From NCBI GenBank assembly GCA_013178275.1, contig JABLWZ010000011.1, forward strand, positions 153,422 to 194,647: a stretch of 41,226 nucleotides of DNA. The letters are read 5' to 3'. The position numbers and the translations under genes are program-made. Below the pieces are notes generated by a model. It was not told where the DNA came from, made no database searches, and was given only the letters and a program-made list of their open reading frames with translations. Shown piece by piece: positions 39,331-41,226 of this stretch (position 1 is the first letter of the stretch; the number at the start of each line of letters is the position of its first letter). This stretch comes from Bacillota bacterium (GTDB lineage: Bacteria > Bacillota > Ch66 > Ch109).

Positions 39331-40446
39331 ATGAATTCTATTAAGCTGAGCAAACTCAATCAGGAACTGGCTCTGGTAAAGGATCTATTTGACACCGTGC
39401 GGGTGGTTGAACCGATTCAAAAAACGGTCGTAGGGGATTTAAAGCCGATTGGTGAGGCTGAGCCTCCCAGTACCCGGTGTTTTTATTTCTGGGAACGAAA
39501 AGAAGCCTGCATAAACTGTATCTCTACCAGGGCCCTGAACAATGACGATGTCTTTATCAAGATAGAGTATCACGGTGAGAGGCTCATCATGATAACGGCG
39601 GTTCCAGTGGTCTACCAGGGGGAAAAAGTGGTCCTGGAGATGCTGAAGGACATCACCGACAAGAACATCATCGATATCCAGGGGATGGACGCCACCGAGC
39701 TGCAGGAGATGATCAACCGGAGGAACTACTCCGTCGTAACCGATGAACTTACCAGCACCTTCAATAAGAACTACTTAATGGAGAGGATGCCTTATGAGAT
39801 AACGAAAAACGCTGAAGAGCAGGGGAAGCTTTCGATCATATTCGCGGATATCGACAACCTGAAGTCTATTAATTTTGCATATGGTGACTCGGCCGGGGAC
39901 TATATTATCAAGGAATTCGCCAGTATCCTGAGCAGCCAGTGCCGGGAGGGGCTCGACTGGGTAGCCCGCTACGGAGGAGACGAGTTTATAGTTGTCCTTA
40001 GTAATACCAGCCGCGAACTGGCGGAGCAGGCCTGTGAAAAAATAAACCGGATGGTCAGCGAGACCACGCTGAGCTGGGAGGGGCAAGAGGTAAAAATCAC
40101 CGCGAGCTTCGGCGTCTATACCGTGGACACCGGGGATGTTTTTGCCGAAGAACTGCTGGATTACGCGCGTCAGAACCTTTACCTGGCCAAAAAGAGGACG
40201 GAGGCCAGGAGGCTCGACGCCATTTTCGAGGGCTTCGTGGACCGGTACCAGCTGACCGCGCGTGAAAGCGAGGTGGCGGGCCTGCTGCTTGAGGGGATAA
40301 CCAATAACGACATCGCGGGCCGGCTTTTTATCAGCATCCCCACGGTAAAAAAGCACATCTCTGAGATATTCAATAAGGCGATGGTCAAATCGAGATCAGA
40401 GTTCCTGGCCAAGTATCAGGACGAGGTCAGGAATACTATTCTCTGA
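39331..40446 (+). CDS. GGDEF protein fused to a LuxR-type DNA-binding domain, with Cys-rich PAS-like sensor
   Basis: A 371-residue protein. The N-terminal region (about 15-120) looks PAS-like and carries a Cys cluster RCFYFWERKEACINCIS (Cys50, Cys60, Cys63), suitable for metal, FeS or redox sensing. A GGDEF domain follows (about 130-295) with intact GGDEF at 215-219. The inhibitory-site position reads EGLD instead of RxxD, so product inhibition is probably absent. A LuxR/GerE helix-turn-helix (about 305-362; LTARESEVAGLLLEG, TVKKHISEIFNKAMV) ends the protein. Joining GGDEF to a LuxR domain is uncommon; it may couple c-di-GMP synthesis to gene control. AAGGG lies 8 bp before the ATG, inside a small palindrome. 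Confidence 0.88.
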   Translation: MNSIKLSKLNQELALVKDLFDTVRVVEPIQKTVVGDLKPIGEAEPPSTRCFYFWERKEACINCISTRALNNDDVFIKIEYHGERLIMITAVPVVYQGEKVVLEMLKDITDKNIIDIQGMDATELQEMINRRNYSVVTDELTSTFNKNYLMERMPYEITKNAEEQGKLSIIFADIDNLKSINFAYGDSAGDYIIKEFASILSSQCREGLDWVARYGGDEFIVVLSNTSRELAEQACEKINRMVSETTLSWEGQEVKITASFGVYTVDTGDVFAEELLDYARQNLYLAKKRTEARRLDAIFEGFVDRYQLTARESEVAGLLLEGITNNDIAGRLFISIPTVKKHISEIFNKAMVKSRSEFLAKYQDEVRNTIL

Positions 40447-40472
40447 TAATAATACCGGCAGTAGAATTAAGA

Positions 40473-40516
40473 AACACTTTTTAGGGACCGATGCGCCCCT
40501 GGAGGTGTTTTTTATT
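40473..40516 (+). terminator. intrinsic terminator after the GGDEF-LuxR gene
   Basis: ACAC…AGGG (40474-40486) pairs with CCCT…GTGT (40497-40509) with an internal loop, followed by TTTTTT. Confidence 0.7.
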
Positions 40517-40554
40517 ATGGGCCAAAGGTCAAAACGCAAAAAAGTATACTTTAG

Positions 40555-40581
40555 TATAATTCAATCCCCGGTAAACCGGGG
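40555..40581 (+). promoter_or_regulatory. -10 element and adjoining palindrome upstream of the PAS protein gene
   Basis: TATAAT (40555-40560) is followed by the perfect dyad CCCCGGT-AA-ACCGGGG (40566-40581), which overlaps the expected start site. The -35 is not clear. The dyad may be an operator or a leader hairpin. Confidence 0.45.
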
Positions 40582-40635
40582 TTAAATTATTATTAAACGA
40601 TATGGTTTGGATCTTTAATGAAATGAGGTTTGAGC

Positions 40636-41094
40636 ATGAAGATTCCGATAAAACTGTATACCACACAACAGTGCCCCGGTAGAACCGGGCCTGAGAGCAA
40701 GGACCAAGCGGACTTAATAACCTCGTTTGAGAGAACGTTTGGATTTTCCGATGATGCTTACTACCTAGCGGATAATGAGGGAAGGATAATTACCGGCAAT
40801 AATAAGCTTAAGGAGATAAGCGGGTATGAGATTCGGGAACTGGTGGGTAAAAGTTTCTTAGAAATTGAGCTGCTGAGTTTCCAACAAAAACTGCGGGTGG
40901 CTAAACTGATAGCAACGGATAGAAAAGGGCTGCCAATAGGGCCAGAGGAGTTCGTCCTGACGAGAAAGGACGGCCGGCAGGTACCGGTGGAAGCTTGTGC
41001 CAATATATTGGATAAAGAGAAGCTGGGAAAGTTTATGTTTGTCCTGATCAGGGACTTGACTGGTGAGAAAAATGGACTGTATAAGCATGCCTGA
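40636..41094 (+). CDS. stand-alone PAS-domain protein
   Basis: A 152-residue protein with a single PAS domain (about 35-145). It starts with FGFSDDAYYLADNEGRIITGN and ends with the usual FMFVLIRDLTGEK. No effector domain is attached, so it may act by protein contacts or be a remnant of a larger sensor. ATG 40636 has GAGG 7 bp upstream; an in-frame TTG at 40630 is less likely. A GGDEF-LuxR gene precedes it, which hints at a shared signalling role without proving it. Confidence 0.78.
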   Translation: MKIPIKLYTTQQCPGRTGPESKDQADLITSFERTFGFSDDAYYLADNEGRIITGNNKLKEISGYEIRELVGKSFLEIELLSFQQKLRVAKLIATDRKGLPIGPEEFVLTRKDGRQVPVEACANILDKEKLGKFMFVLIRDLTGEKNGLYKHA

Positions 41095-41199
41095 TTGTAA
41101 AAGACCTACTATAAAAAGTCAACCTTAAGTAGTTGAAATTTCGTAATTTCTTTGTTCTTTGAGAATCACAAAGATTCGGTTAAGTAACTTACGGCAGAC

Positions 41200-41225
41200 A
41201 GCACCAGTGGCTGTACTGGGATGCT
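41200..41225 (+). other. hairpin at the end of the window
   Basis: AGCA (41200-41203) and CCAGT (41204-41208) pair with ACTGG (41215-41219) and TGCT (41222-41225), with a GA bulge. A 6-bp inverted repeat CTTTGT/ACAAAG precedes it (41150-41173). It may be the leader of a gene beyond the window. Confidence 0.35.
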
Positions 41226-41226
41226 T

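Overview
The window (about 41 kb, moderately GC-rich) looks like a chromosomal segment of an anaerobic, endospore-forming Bacillota of the Clostridia type, perhaps Desulfotomaculum/Pelotomaculum-like. An alpha/beta-type small acid-soluble spore protein gene (22280) shows spore formation. A multihaem NapC/NrfH-type cytochrome and a ResB/CcsA haem-attachment pair show c-type cytochromes. Ribosome binding sites are strong GGAGG types with many GTG/TTG starts, and sigma-54 signalling is frequent. The species assignment is inference only.

Layout. (1) 1-6.3 kb, respiration: a five-haem membrane-anchored cytochrome; a sigma-54 enhancer-binding regulator on the minus strand; and, divergent from it, a PucR-like regulator followed by resB and ccsA. 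A well-matched -24/-12 promoter precedes that operon. (2) 6.5-12.4 kb: a nitroreductase, a 1099-residue MalT/SARP-type regulator, and a secreted FN3/copper-amine-oxidase-N/LamG-like protein. (3) 12.7-16.3 kb: an unusual 55-residue Arg/Trp/Tyr-rich protein; a compact S-box (SAM-I-like) riboswitch with attenuator leading a membrane protein with two ExxE helices plus a 70-residue membrane protein; and an ABC exporter pair. (4) 16.3-22.6 kb: an SGNH hydrolase, a secreted protein with two acidic repeats preceded by a structured leader, an HD-GYP phosphodiesterase, a 58-residue membrane protein on the minus strand, a zincin-like protease, a beta-lactamase-fold serine hydrolase, and the spore protein. 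(5) 22.6-24.5 kb: a complete IS1182-type insertion sequence with inverted repeats and a probable TTAA duplication, ending beside a 16-bp tandem repeat. (6) 24.6-27.7 kb: a ketopantoate reductase-like enzyme and a triple-PAS diguanylate cyclase. (7) 27.8-37.9 kb, the metabolic core: a short-chain dehydrogenase (minus strand) divergent from acyl-CoA dehydrogenase, a Cat1-type CoA-transferase, two glutaconate/IpdA-type alpha subunits and one beta subunit; then a CBS-PAS-PAS-AAA+-Fis sigma-54 activator and a thiolase. (8) 38-41.2 kb: a soluble chemotaxis receptor, a GGDEF protein fused to a LuxR helix-turn-helix, and a lone PAS protein.

How the genes may work together. Region 7 reads as a sigma-54-controlled CoA-thioester pathway. 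-24/-12 elements precede the dehydrogenase genes on both strands (back to back) and the thiolase, and the two control regions share CGAACA and CGGACAACA motifs that could be activator sites. The enzyme set resembles a beta-oxidation pathway that ends with a CoA-transferase-family ring-opening or CoA-moving step; the substrate cannot be read from the sequence. Cyclic-di-GMP signalling is well represented (one HD-GYP and two GGDEF proteins). The observations most worth testing are the compact S-box element in front of a metal-transporter-like gene, the two-alpha/one-beta CoA-transferase locus with a gene-conversion-like block, and the sigma-54 circuit with its shared motifs. No tRNA, rRNA, CRISPR array or prophage was recognised.
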